From Physcomitrium patens (taxonomy: Eukaryota; Streptophyta; Bryopsida; Funariales; Funariaceae): a stretch of DNA of 64,000 bases. The position numbers and the translations under genes were made by a program. Positions 26,040 to 38,125 of this stretch are shown here, piece after piece. Under the pieces are notes generated by a model. That model did no database searches, was not told the origin of the DNA, and was given only the letters and a program-made list of their open reading frames with translations. The stretch covers positions 11,981,941 to 12,045,940 of the forward strand of contig NC_037264.1 of NCBI RefSeq assembly GCF_000002425.4, written 5' to 3'. Numbering within the stretch: the stretch's first letter is position 1; each line of letters opens with the position of its first letter.

Positions 26040-26720
26040 TTTGATACAACTCTTTCTTAGACATAACTTCAAGTGAAGGTGAAGAATTGAAAGTTTTTGA
26101 AAAGTTTAGAGGAGAGAATTTCTACCATTGAAAGGTAAAAATAGAGCTTTTGTTGGCATCTTTGGATCTTTGGAATATTGTAGATGAAAGTGAAAAGGTT
26201 GCAAGCATGGATGCTGATATGAAGGACAAGAAGGAGTTCAAATGTCGTAAAAAGAAGGCTTTTGGATTGATTGCAATCAATGTGGATGAAGCCACATTCT
26301 CCCATATTATCTCTTGCAAAGGACCAGCGGAAGCATGGAAGACTCTTTGCAATATCTTTGAGAGCAAGTACTTATCCAACATCATCTATACAAAGAAGAA
26401 GTTCTTCACTTCCACGATGGAAGAAGGTGAAGACCTCATGGCTCATGTCAATAAGATAAAGACTCATGCAAACCAACTAGCAATTATTGACAAGCCTTTA
26501 GAAGAAAGTGATATTGTCATAATCTTGTTGACAAACCTTTCCGAATCCTACAACTACCTTAATGTGATATTAGAGTCCATTAAGCTAAAAGAACTTACAA
26601 TGGACTATGTGATGGCAAAACTTATCTATGAAGTAACCAAGAAGAAAGAAAAGGAGTCCCAAAGTGAAGATTCAACACTCTATTCACATCAAGGCAAAGG
26701 CAACTATCTAAATCAATGAG
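26040..26720 (+). pseudogene. copia gag remnant
   Basis: Encodes a copia-type Gag (UBN2-like) with an early in-frame stop near 26128 just before KVKIELLLASLDLW, then a clear frame through IVDESEKVASMDADM, ISCKGPAEAWKTLCNIFESK and KIKTHANQLAI to a stop at 26717-26719. The early stop replaces the Trp expected in this family. The original start is not clear. Confidence 0.75.
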
Positions 26721-26960
26721 GTAATGTCAAATCTTGCTTTATTTGTGGCAAAGTATGTCATTTTGCTCGAAATTGCTACAAAGGCAAAAAGATGGAGAAG
26801 GAGAATGTAAATAGTGTGCAAGATGAGTTTGGAGGATAAGATTATGCATTCATGGCAACAAATAAGACCTCTATCGCTGTCATGTCAAGATGGATTGTGG
26901 ATTTTGGTTGTTCCAAATATATGATACCTTATAAGTGTTCATTTGATATTTATGAGGCTA
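26721..26960 (+). pseudogene. copia zinc knuckle and start of protease, broken
   Basis: Encodes a CX2CX4HX4C zinc knuckle (CFICGKVCHFARNC) at about 26733-26790. After stops comes the start of the aspartic protease, WIVDFGCSKYM, where the catalytic DSG motif is altered to DFG. The frame is then cut by the chromovirus LTR at 26961 and resumes at 33357. Confidence 0.75.
26956..26960. repeat. Target-site duplication of the chromovirus, left copy (GGCTA)
   Basis: GGCTA at 26956-26960 directly precedes the chromovirus LTR and is repeated at 33352-33356 directly after the other LTR. Removing the element and one copy restores the copia protease reading frame. Confidence 0.93.
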
Positions 26961-27520
26961 TGTCACGGCCATAATCATGTAAGCTAATAATTACATATAG
27001 AAATAGGTAGAAGTAAGTAAAAGTAGGTGAAAGTAAGTTAATTCTATAATATTTAATATGAAAGCTTCCTAGAAACTTCTTAGACGCCGCTTTGACTTCA
27101 TAGGTGTCTTTAATTGACTTTTTGGATTAGAAACGTGGTCAACAAGTTGGCCATGTGCCACACATGCTGTTAGCTTGAAGATCAAGCTAACTATGTGGCC
27201 CACACGTAGAAAAACTTGCCTTGTAAGTCAAGGCATGTGCCCTACAAAGTCAACACCTATTGGAGGTCCTATAGAACGTCGCCACGTAGCTCTTAGTTAG
27301 ATAGTATATATAGAGACAAGAGTGAAGGCTTCTTCACTCTTGTCAACTTCTTTCTTGCTTCTAGTCTGTTTCGAGGGTGTCTAGTTTTCTTGTCTTTTGG
27401 CAATAGCCATTCCAGTTTCTCTTTCAATATATATACTTGTTTATATATATTTTGTTACCTCTCTTTGAGTGAATGCTCACTTGTTTGAATTATTTTTTCA
27501 TCGAGTTCTTGTCCTTGACA
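26961..27520 (+). repeat. 5' LTR of the chromovirus
   Basis: 560 bp, starts TGTCACGGCC and ends CCTTGACA; matches 32792-33351. It contains a TATATATAGAGA box at about 27305-27316 that could serve as the promoter TATA element. Confidence 0.95.
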
Positions 27521-27540
27521 GATTGACAAGAGTGCACTTA

Positions 27541-27552
27541 TAATATCAGAGC
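27541..27552 (+). other. Chromovirus primer-binding site (initiator tRNA-Met type)
   Basis: TAATATCAGAGC differs from the usual plant TGGTATCAGAGC site only by GG to AA, and lies 20 nt after the LTR. Both changes are G-to-A transitions, in line with decay elsewhere in the element. Confidence 0.55.
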
Positions 27553-27694
27553 TTTGTTTTTCTTGAGTAAGAGTGGATTACCCCTTTCTCTTGACAAGAC
27601 ATAAGCATATTAGAAGTTTGCGGATTATCCACTTCTAAACTGATATTGTTCTTAGTATCTTCTTTGTTATCAAGTCTTTTCTTTTTCTTTTGTC

Positions 27695-30600
27695 TTGAGC
27701 AATATCAGACAAATTTTTCTTCTTAGTATTATTATGGCAGAGCTTGTTGAAATGAAGAGTGCAATGGCACAAATGCAAGAACAATCGAGGGAGTTAATGC
27801 TTGCGATGCATCAACTCAATTCACCAACACAGGAAAGAACAAGAATAGCAGAAAGTGGAGATATAGAGATGATCAGAGCTGCTTCAACATCTGCACCAAA
27901 TCACATTCCTTCTCCAATTGTACAACATCCTGTAAGCACTAGAGAACTAAGAATTGCTTTACCCGAGAAATTTGATGGTACAAGATCAAAGTTTCGAGGG
28001 TTCATCAATCAAGTACAATTGGTAATTGAACTTCAACCGCAAAGCTATCCAACTCCAGGATCACAAGTCAGGTTTATTGGCACTCTACTTTCTGGTTCTG
28101 CATTATCGTGGTTTTCGTCTTTTCTTGAACAACGAAATCCAATATTGGATAATTTGGAAGCTTTTTTGGCGGAGTTTTGATCTATGTATGGTGAACACGA
28201 TGCAACTTGTATCGCAACAAACAAGATCTAAATTCTGCGACAAGGAAATCGCTCAGTAACAATGTATGCTTCACAATTTCGATAACTTTCAATTGACATC
28301 AAGTGGGATGATGCTGCACTCATCAGTCAATTTTTTTATGGATTGCAATACGAAGTAAAGAAATTGATGCTCAACTTACCTGATCCTCAAACTTTGAATC
28401 AAGCAATCGATTTTGCAGTAAAATGTGACAATCGACTTTTTGAATTTCGATTCGAGAGTCGTACATAGGAACCTCAACGTTATTACTCAATGGCAACATC
28501 AGCATCTTCGCCAAACGTACATTCGGAAGTAGAAGACATGCAAATTGACGCGGTACATTTTAAACCCCTAATTGAGCAAGAAAAGATTCGTCGTCGTCAA
28601 GAAGGATTATGTTTATACTGCGGAGAACCTAAGCACACTGCTCAATATTGTCCAAAGAAACAACGTAACTATAAAATGAGGGGTACGGCGGTCAAAGAAG
28701 ACAACATGTCGAAAAACGGATTCGTCCAGCTACAATAGGGACCGTGCAGCTGGAACCTTGTACAATTCCTAATGAAGGTCCTATCCTCTCCTTAGAACCC
28801 TCTTCTTATTTTATAATAGAATTATATTTAGGACCTAAGAATTACAAAGCCTTTGCTTTATTAGATTCGGGAGCCTCAGCATGTTTTTTAGATGAACAAT
28901 TTGTTAAAAGTCATAAAATACTTTTTCTACAGAAAACTAAACCCGTACATGTAGAAGTCATTGATGGTCGTCTTTTGTCTTCTGGAGATGTCACTCATGA
29001 AACTCGCCCTATAAAAGTAACAACAAAACGGTCATGTTAGCTACATAGCTTTTAACATAATTAAATCCCCGTCCAATCCAGTTATTTTAGGTTTATCCTG
29101 GCTAGAAAAATATAACCCTCGAATAGATTGGAATTCTCGTAAACTTGACTTTTCTCAAAGCATTATTAATAATTCTACCAAGCAAGTAAAAAGTTATAAA
29201 TCTAGTATAGTAAAACCCGTACTTATAGGTGCAAAAGCATTTATATACACAACAAAAGAAGGATCAACTTTTGCTATTTATGCTGCACCTATTTCTGAAA
29301 GCGTAAAGACTTCAAGTGGCATTCCAAGTCAATATCAGGATTATCAAGACGTTTTTGAGAAAAAGAATGCAGATATTCTTCCTGAGCATCGCCCATATGA
29401 TTGTTCAATCGATCTCAAGGAAGGAACTCAGCCACCATTTGGACCAATTTATAGTTTATCGCAAGATGAGTTGGCTGAACTCAAGACATATATTGACGAG
29501 AATTTAGCAAAGAATTTCATACGCCATTCAAAATCTCCAGCATGAGCTCCAATTCTATTCGTAAAGAAAAAAGATGGATCTTTGCGAATGTGTGTTGACT
29601 ATCGAGGACTCAACAAGATCACAATCAAGAACAAGTATCCATTACCTTTGATATCAGGACTCCTTGACCAGTTGAATCAAGCTAAGATTTATACAAAAAT
29701 AGATCTAAGAGGAGCATATAATCTAGTACGAATCAAGGAAGGAGATGAATGGAAGACTGCATTTCGAACCAGGTACAGACATTTTGAATATAATGTCATG
29801 CCTTTTGGACTTACGAATGCACCAGTTGCTTTTCAACATCTCATGAATGATGTATTTCGTGAATTCTTAGACAATTCTGTCGTCTGCTACCTAGACGATA
29901 TCCTGATCTATTCTAACAACGTCAAAGAGCATGAAATACATGTTCGTCAAGTATTACAAAAACTTATAGATGCAGGATTGTACGCCAAGATGGAAAAGTG
30001 TGTATTTCACACTACTCAAGTTGACTTTTTAGGATACATCATTTCAAATGATGGTCTCATGATGGATTCTAAGAAAGTCCAGACAATCATGGATTGGAAG
30101 ATTCCAAGGACAGTAAGAGATGTCCAATGTTTCTTGAGATTTTCCAATTATTACCAGATCTTCAACAAAGACTTTTTACGAGTTGCAGCTCCACTTACAC
30201 GCTTGACCAATAAAGACAAATTCTAATGGAATCAAGAAGCGGAAGCAGCATTTGAAGCCTTGAAGACATCGTTTGTATCTGCACCAGTCTTATATCGTGT
30301 TGACTTTTCCAAGGCATTTTTTATCGAAACAGACGCATCGGATTTTGCCTTGGGTGTAGTTTTGTCACAAATGGGAATAGATGACAAACTTCATCCGATA
30401 GCTTTTCATTCAAGAAAATTCTCAACAACCGAGATCAATTATGAGATCCACCATAAAGAACTGCTTGCAATCGTGGATTCCTTTCAAGAATGGCGTCATT
30501 ATCTAGAAGGCGCTTCTAGTCCAGTCACTGTGTATACAGATCACAAGAACCTTAAGTATTTCATGTCAGCACGCGTGTTGAATCGTCGTCAAGCTCGTTG

Positions 30601-32210
30601 GAATATGTCTTTGTCAAGATTCGAGTTCATTATCACTTATCGGCCAGGAAAATAACAAGATTTGGCCGATGCATTGTCTAGACGTTCTTATTTTGCACCA
30701 AAAGAAGGAGATGCAGCTTTTGAGTAACAAAGAACGGTCCTCTTGAAACCGGAGCAATTTCATCTCCGAGCAATGAAATCAACATTGACTGTTGATTCAA
30801 CTTTTCTCAAGCAAATCCAGTCCAGTATGTCCTTAGACCCTCTTGTTCATGATATTGAGAATAATTCTTCCAAGTCTCATGATTCTTCTAAATTCGAGTT
30901 CAAGAATAATCTATTATATTTTGAAGGACGCCTATATGTTCCAGAAGGAGAAGCACGTTTACATGTTCTTCAAGCACGTCATGATTTTCCAGTAGCAGGA
31001 CACTTTGGATATAATAAGACTTTGGAACTCATATCAAGAGATTTTTGGTGGCCACAAATGTGGAAGTCAATCAAAGACTTTGTACAATCATGTAATATTT
31101 GTTCAAGATCAAAAACTCCTCGTCATCGACATTACGGACTTCTTCAGCCATTACCTATACCAGAACAACCATGGTCTTCTGTTTCTATGGATTTCATCAC
31201 AGATATTCCAAGCTCAAGATCTTATGATTTTTTATTTGTGATAGTAGATCGTTTCACCAAGATGGCACATTTTGTGCCATGTACAAAATCTATCACAGGT
31301 GAAGAAACAGCTAAGCTTTTCATTGATAATATCTATCGCTATCATGGATTAGCTAAAGATATCATATCGGATAGGGGAACTCAATTTGTGTCAAGATTTT
31401 GGAGGATCCTTTTCAAGATTTTAAAAGTGGACATAAAACTATCTTCGGCTTTCCATCCTCAAACTGATGGACAAACAGAGCGCGTAAATCAAGTCTTGGA
31501 GCAGTATTTAAGGTGTACCATCAACTACCAACAAGATGATTGGACAACCCTTCTGCCATTGACAGAGTTTGCTTATAATAATACGGTACATTCCTCCACG
31601 CAACAAACACCTTTCTTTGTCAATTATGGCTATCATCCACGACTTGATGCTTTTGATTTTTCAAAAGTTGATAATCCTGTACCAGAAGACATAGCAAATC
31701 GGTTGTTAGAGTTACATGCAATAATGAAGGCGGAATTGAAGGAAGTTCAAAAACGACAAAAGATAAACGCAGATGTATATCATAAAGAGCAACCACAATT
31801 CAACGTGGGTGATAAAGTATGGCTACTTCGTCGTAATATCAAGACCACTCGTCTTTGCCACAAGTTGGACTATCGAAGGCTGGGACCATTTTCTATTTCT
31901 GCACAAATCAATCCAGTTGTATATCGTTTACATCTATCGAAGACAATGAAAATCCATCCAGTATTCCACGTATCTCTTCTTGAACCATACAAGACAGTGG
32001 ACATACCAAGAAGACGACAAGCTCCACCTCCTCCTATAGAAGTGGACAATAATGAAGAGTTTGAAGTAGAAGAAGTTTTAGATTCAATGCGACGTTGAAA
32101 TAAAATAGAATATCTTGTCCATTGGCGCGGATATGATATTAGTGAACGCACATGGGAGCCAATGAAGAATCTTGCAAATGCAGCAAAGGCGGTGGAGGCT
32201 TTTCATTGAC
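27695..32210 (+). pseudogene. Chromovirus gag-pol, broken by stops and frame changes
   Basis: One original frame is still traceable. Gag runs from about 27735 (MAELVEMKSAMAQMQEQ) with PEKFDGTRSKFRGFINQV. A zinc knuckle (CLYCGEPKHTAQYC) lies near 28615-28660. The protease (ALLDSGASACFLDEQ) at 28744-29040 is in a shifted frame. RT follows with MPFGLTNAP and the catalytic YLDDILIYS near 29890, then RNase H (IETDASDFALGVVLSQM, TDHKNLKYFM), then integrase from 30743 with an HHCC zinc region (CNICSRSKTPRH) and the DDE core (DFITDIPSS, ISDRGTQF, HPQTDGQTERVNQ). A chromodomain (EYLVHWRGYDISERTWEP) at about 32040-32205 contains a stop at 32096. Other stops lie near 28178, 28229, 28283, 28466, 28736, 29543, 30224, 30653 and 30725. 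Confidence 0.92.
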
Positions 32211-32327
32211 GACATCCATCAAAATCAAGATAAAAACCTTCTTTATAAAAGAAACAACATCTAGGCAAGATAACATTCTACTTTCAATTCTTGTTCGTAG
32301 CTTCGTTGTAGTAGTGGCGCTCAGGAG

Positions 32328-32750
32328 ATGGAGAACCAACAACCAACGGATTTAACTCAAGAGCCTTCATTTGCTGACCTACCGAATGAGACATTACGAT
32401 TGTCACAACCTTCAAGACGACGCAATCGAGATGAAGATCTTCAAGAACGACATGTTCTTCCTCGAATAGATGGTGAGATACAATGCGTTTGGTATCACGA
32501 TTTGAGAATGGACTCTCGATGTTTGGTGATTTTGCTAGAGGTAGGAACAACTCCTGATGGTGTTCCAAATATTCTATTCGAAGGAAGTTACGAAGGCCTC
32601 AACAATGATCAAATAACTAGGTGGTCTTCCCACCCTGGTATGGGATACTACCGATGGTTGAGAGGCCCTATCAATCATCTTCGAAGAGAACAGAGATCAG
32701 AGTATGTGGTGAATACAATTTGTCGCATTATAGATTTCCTCAACATATGA
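32328..32750 (+). CDS. Extra intact ORF between pol and 3' LTR of the chromovirus
   Basis: A 140-codon ATG-led frame about 120 bp after the chromodomain and 41 bp before the 3' LTR, on the same strand as gag-pol. The product is hydrophilic. Its N-terminal third is acidic/polar and then arginine-rich (QPSRRRNRDEDLQERH); the middle has ECVWYHDLR-like aromatic segments (read as IQCVWYHDLRMDSR), then HPGMGYYRWLRGPINHLRRE. I recognise no domain, no transmembrane segment and no zinc knuckle. It has no stop, whereas gag-pol has about one lesion per 400 bases, so survival may be chance or a sign of later constraint. Additional 3' ORFs occur in some plant LTR elements with largely unknown roles. Confidence 0.55.
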   Translation: MENQQPTDLTQEPSFADLPNETLRLSQPSRRRNRDEDLQERHVLPRIDGEIQCVWYHDLRMDSRCLVILLEVGTTPDGVPNILFEGSYEGLNNDQITRWSSHPGMGYYRWLRGPINHLRREQRSEYVVNTICRIIDFLNI

Positions 32751-32777
32751 TGACCGCTCCTCGTGGAACTCGTCTCT

Positions 32778-32791
32778 AGAAGGGGGGGTAA
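32778..32791 (+). other. Chromovirus polypurine tract
   Basis: AGAAGGGGGGGTAA directly before the 3' LTR; such purine runs prime plus-strand DNA synthesis in LTR retroelements. Confidence 0.75.
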
Positions 32792-33351
32792 TGTCACGGC
32801 CATAAACATGTAAGCTAGTAATTACATATAGAAATAGGTAGAAGTAAGTAAAAGTAGGTGAAAGTAAATTAATTCTATAATATTTAATATGGAAGCTTTC
32901 TAGAAACTTCTTAGATGCTACTTTGACTTCATAGGTGTCTTTAATTGACTTTTTGGATTAGAAACGTGGTCAACAAGTTGGCCATGTGCCACACATGCTG
33001 TTAGCTTGAAGATCAAGCTAACTATGTGGCCCACACATAGAAAAACTTGCCTTGTAAGTCAAGGCATGTGCCCTACAAAGTCAACACCTATTGGAGGTCC
33101 TATAGAACGTCGCCACGTAGCTCTTAGTTAGATAGTATATATAGAGACAAGAGTGAAGGCTTCTTCACTCTTGTCAACTCCTTTCTTGCTTCTAGTCTGT
33201 TTCGAGGGTGTCTAGTTTTCTTGTCTTTTGGCAATAGCCATTCCAGTTTCTCTTTCAATATATATACTTGTTTATATATATTTTGTTACCTCTCTTTGAG
33301 TGAATGCTCACTTGTTTGAATTGTTTTTTCATCGAGTTCTTGTCCTTGACA
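32792..33351 (+). repeat. 3' LTR of the chromovirus
   Basis: 560 bp, same ends as the 5' LTR, followed by the right GGCTA target copy at 33352-33356. Confidence 0.95.
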
Positions 33352-33356
33352 GGCTA

Positions 33357-36300
33357 TTGCAGCATCAAACGTGGTGTTGGCAGATAGTGGCATATGTGAA
33401 GCCATTGGAATTGGCTCTATTATAGTAGATGTAGTTATGAATGTACAAACCAATAGGACCAGATTCAAAAACGTCCTTCATGTACCCAAGTTGAAGTAAA
33501 ACCTACTTTCAGTGAGTAAACTTGTAATGGAAGGTTTTAAAGTTCAATTTGATATGAATGGATGTTTTGTAAGAACATTGACTAGAAACAAGATCTTCAA
33601 AGGCTTGAAAGAGGGAAATTTGTACTACTTCATTTGTAAAAAGGTGAATGGAGTGGATGTAGCCTCATTTGTTGAGTTTACATCAAACCAAGACAAGTTG
33701 AATATATGGCATTGTCACCTTAGCCATTTGAATGTGAAGTACATGAGAGACCTCAAATCTATGGTAAGTGGCTTAGATCTTGGCAATATAAGCGAAAATG
33801 TAAAACAACTTATATGTGAAGGATGCATACAAGGGAAACAACAAAAGACCTTATTTTCAAGGAGTGTAGCAATACATGCTACCAAGTTGCTGGAGATTGT
33901 CCATTTGGATGTATGTAGACCTATGAAGAACACAAGTATTGGAGGATTAAGGTATTTTTTTACTTTCATTGATGATTATTCAAGAAAGAACATTCTTAAA
34001 GCCAAGAGTGAATGCTTTTGGAGGTTTAAAGAGTTTAAAGGACTTGTTGAGAAACAAAGTGAATGCAAGATCAAGGTGCTACGTACAGACAACAAAGGTG
34101 TGTACATATCTAAGCAATTTGATGTTTATTTGAAGAATGAAGGAATTTCTACACAAACCACAACTCTATATACTCCACAACAAAATGGAGTTACTCAAAG
34201 GACAAATTGCAAGGAGCATGCTTCATGTGCAAAACCTTGACTATGAGTTTTGGGTGGAAGCTCTGGTGAATGTAGTGTACACAAGAAATAGGTGTCCAAC
34301 AAATGCTCTTGCATCAATGACACTACAAGAAGCTTGGAGTAGGAGACAACCTTGCATTTCTAATATGAGAACCTTTGGTTGCATTGCATATGCAAAAACA
34401 CCAGATTGTATGAGGTCCAAACTTGATGCAAAAGGTACAAAGTGTGTGTTTCTTGGTTATTGTGAGGGTACTAAGGCATATAGACTAATTTGCTTGGAAA
34501 CTAAGAAGATCATTAAAAGTCGTGATTTTGAGTTTTTGGAGCATAAGAGTGCTTCTGGGCACTTGGAGATGTGTCTAAGTGGCAGTAATAGTGTGTTTGT
34601 GGAGACATTTTTGAATGCAGTAAAGAAACAAGGAGATAAAGACAATGAAGATAATGAAGGTGAAAAGCCAAAGAAGGTTGAAAAGATGAAGGCTCCTACA
34701 ATTGCTAGGACCATCAATGAAAGAAATGAAGATGTTGAAAATTGGGATGATGATAATGATAAAGAATACTAACCATTTAATAAGAACAACAAGGTTTAAG
34801 AGAGAAGAAGGTTGGAAAAGAACATAGAGTACAACAAGGTGAATGTTCTTCTATAAGTGAAAGGAGCTATCCTTTGAGAGAAAGAAGGCAAAGTGATAAA
34901 TAGTGGAAGGATCACATCTTCCCTCAAGTAAGTGAAGAATATGCAAATATTACTCTTTCTGCTGATCCATTGTCTTTGTTTGATGCTATGAAGTATGAAG
35001 ATGCAATCAAATGGGAGAAGGCTATGGAAAAAGAATACCAATCTCTTATGGACAATAGTACATGGGAATTGACACATCTTCCAGAAAATCGATCTAATGT
35101 TGATTGCAAATGGGTGTTTAGGACTAAAAGAAATACAATTGATGTGGTGGTGAGGCACAAGGCAAGATTAGTTGCCAAAGGATATTCACAAGTTGCTAAA
35201 AATTAATTTCAATGAGACTTATGTACTCATTGCCAAATTCACCACCATTAAGACCATTGTAGCAATTGAGGCAGCAATGGATTTGGAAATACACCAAATG
35301 AATGTGAAGACGGCCATTTTGAATGGAAAATTACAAGAAGACATCTACATGGACCAACCTCAAGGATTTGTATAATAAGGCAAAGAACATCTTGTGTGCA
35401 AATTGAAGAAATTCTTGTATGGATTGAAAAAATTAGCAAGAGCATGGTACTAACAAATTGACACTTTCTTTGTTAATGAAGGGTTTGTGAGGAGTGAGGT
35501 TGATCATTCATTATATGTGATGCAATCTAGAGAGTTCTTGCTGATTGTAATCTTTTATGTTGATGATTTGATCATCTTAGCTAATAATATGGAAAAGATG
35601 GATTAGATGAAGGCCAAATTAGAGAAGGAATATGAGATGAGTGATTTGGAAGAGTTGCACTACTGCTTGGAAGTCGAATTTATAAGAGATCATTGTAACA
35701 AGACCATTATAATAAATCAAACCAACTACATTGAAGAAGTATTGAAATGATTTAACATGGAGGAGTATAAGCCCATTGAAACATCCTTGGTGGTAAATTT
35801 GAAGTTGATGAAGCTCATGGATGAGGAATTTGTAGAACTTGAAGGTGAGATGCAAAGTGTTCCATACAAGGCAGTAGTAGGCTCACTCATGTATGCAATG
35901 GTGGCCACAAGAGTAGATCTTGCATATGCAGTAAGTATTGTAAGCCAACACATGTCTAAGTCTAGACCATTGCATTGGACAATGATAAAGAGTATATTAA
36001 GGCACTTAAAAGGTACAAAGGACTTCAAATTGTGCCTTGGTCATAAGAACATTGATTTGCAAGATTATTGTGATGCAGATTGGACTGGAGATACAAATGA
36101 TAGAGATCTACAATGGGATATGTATTCTTCATTGGAGTAGGAGCCATTTCATAGAAATGTAAGAAACAACCTACCATTGCAAGATCAACGATGGAAGGAG
36201 AGTACATGGTAGAAAGTCATTGTGCAATAGAGGCATGTTGGATAAGGCAACTCTTAGAAAACATTGGTCTAGTGCAATTAGAAGCAACTTTAATTATGTG

Positions 36301-36545
36301 TGAAAATCAAGGATATCTTGCAATTGCCAAGAATCCAAAACACCACTCAAGGATCAAGCACATTGATGTTCAACATCATTTCATATGAGAGAAGATTGAA
36401 TATGGAATAATAGGTATGAAATATTATGTTATAAAAGATATGCTTGCTGATGTGCTTACAAAGGCATTAGTGAAGGATAGATATCATGACTTGATTAAGA
36501 GATTAGAATTAAAAACCTTTTGTAAATTAGCAAAGTGGGAGTATT
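33357..36545 (+). pseudogene. copia pol remnant: rest of protease, integrase, RT, RNase H
   Basis: Resumes the protease after the insertion. The GAG-pre-integrase zinc region follows (WHCHLSHLNVKYMRD, then CEGCIQGKQQ), then the integrase core (DVCRPMKNTS, FIDDYSRK, LRTDNKG, TPQQNGV). A frame change at about 34220 leads to the integrase C-terminal part (FGCIAYAKTPD, VFLGYCEGTKAYR). RT includes WVFRTKRN and HKARLVAKGYSQ, then a frame change, NVKTAILNGKLQEDIYMDQP, FLYGLKK and FYVDDLIILA (catalytic YVDD near 35560). RNase H follows with YCDADWTGDTND and ADVLTKAL. Stops lie near 35203, 35373, 35604, 35748, 36138 and 36386. A purine-rich AAAGTGGGAG precedes the 3' LTR. Confidence 0.92.
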
Positions 36546-36867
36546 GAAGATTAGCAAGTTCTTACTAAGTTACCACCACATGAAGATTAATCATGGTAAG
36601 TTGCTAATAGTCAAAAGACAGCAAAGGATTAAAAGAAGTTACTATAGTGGCGACTACGATTTTAAGGTGGCGGCTAGATTAAGATGAATCTAGCTCTAGT
36701 TAGAAGGATGAAGGTGACTCTAAATGAAGTCCGTGTACTTGGGATGTAAACTCCACCTATAAGTAAAGGGTGTTTGAAGTAAAGGACATCTTTCTCAACA
36801 CTTCTCTTAGAGTGCAATCCTTGCTGATGCTAAGTGTTTGTAGCTTTTAGACTTCTTTTCTTCAATA
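36542..36867 (+). repeat. 3' LTR of the copia element
   Basis: Starts TATTGAAG (usual TG lost) and ends CTTCAATA, an 8-bp perfect terminal inverted repeat. It is followed by target copy AAAAG at 36868-36872. Confidence 0.93.
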
Positions 36868-36872
36868 AAAAG

Positions 36873-38086
36873 AATGATGGATTGCTCTAAGAGAATATAA
36901 AAACCAAACACATAAAAATAATAATAATAATAATTTACAACCCTAAAATGGGCAATGAAAATTTCTTATTTAATACAATTATCTAAGTCAAGTTGGAAAT
37001 TAATGGAAAACACAAGCCTAACAAGAAGTGAATCCCTTCTCAAAAATCTCACATGGATAGATTTTCCTATGTACAAGAATATTGTATTCTTATAAAAAAA
37101 ATTTAAAAGATAGTTTGTGGACAAAAAATGTAAATTTTTTTAACTAATGATAGAAAAATAAAACTAAAATAAAAACAGAAATCTAGTAGTATCACAAACA
37201 TTGTAAAGGTACAAATGTTTTGAATACTCATTTTTTTTTAATGTATTTATTATTATAATATATATTTTTTGTTTATTTTGATTTGATTGTGTTGGTGTCT
37301 TATAAAAGCATCTGAGATTTTATTCTAAAAATAACTAAATAAGATTTGATATAATGAAGTGTTTATATTATTTTAGTTTTTATGTATAAATTCAAAAAAA
37401 AAAGAGTGGTTTTCATTTTTCTTTGTGAAAGCTGAATTTCTTAAACAGGAAAATAAAAATAAAAATAAAATAAACATGCAAAAAAAACTAGAAGAAGTTA
37501 AGTGGATAAAATGAAGATGTGGATGCTTGCATGACAATGACAGTATGAAAGTTTCTAATCACGTTCTTTAACCTTAGTTTTTAAAAAACTAAAATTGAAC
37601 TTGGTTTACTTTTCATAAAAAGTTGTTATTTTTATAGTTTAAAAATTTTGAATTTTTTAATGCATAACAACTATATAGTTATTTTCTTAATAGATAATTC
37701 AAATTCTTCAACATGTTGGAATTGGGGTTATTCATAATTTATTAGATAATTATTTGATATTTAAAATTTATGTTATTTAGAAAATTTCAACTTATAAAAA
37801 ATTTTGTACTCGGATTATTTATATCAGTTTAAATTAAAATAGATGTTATTGAAGAATATTTTAAAAAAATATAATATGAAAATAGACCTAAAAAGATAAA
37901 TTTATTATTTAAAGATAAACTTATAGTATTAAAATATGTCAACTACTAACAACTTTGTGGTATAAAAAAATAAAAAGCTTGTAAATTATGCTGAAAATCA
38001 TTTAACAACCTTGATAAATATTCTAAACTTCAAAGTAAATTTATTGGCTATTATATTTGTTTTGAAAAGCATGATTAAAGTAAGTA

Positions 38087-38125
<39 letters not shown>

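Larger units (their letters stand above)
26961..33351 (+). mobile_element. Ty3/gypsy chromovirus, nested in the copia element
   Basis: A 6391-bp element with two 560-bp LTRs ending TGTCA...TGACA, a GGCTA target duplication, a primer-binding site, a single-frame gag-pol, a chromodomain and a polypurine tract (AGAAGGGGGGG at 32778-32788). By eye the LTRs differ at about 11 of 560 positions (about 2%), nearly all transitions, so it is much younger than its copia host. RT before integrase and a C-terminal chromodomain place it in the chromoviruses. It has about ten in-frame stops and two frame changes, so it is not autonomous. Confidence 0.95.
25175..36867 (+). mobile_element. Ty1/copia LTR retrotransposon, old and degraded, carrying a nested chromovirus
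   Basis: The whole element is bounded by a 5-bp target duplication AAAAG (25170-25174 and 36868-36872) and by LTRs of equal length, 326 bp. Internal order is gag, zinc knuckle, protease (interrupted), integrase, reverse transcriptase, RNase H; integrase before RT is the copia order. By eye the LTRs differ at roughly 36 positions, about 11%, so the insertion is old. About 6.4 kb in the middle belongs to a later gypsy insertion. Coding parts contain many stops and frame changes and cannot yield an intact polyprotein. Confidence 0.95.
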
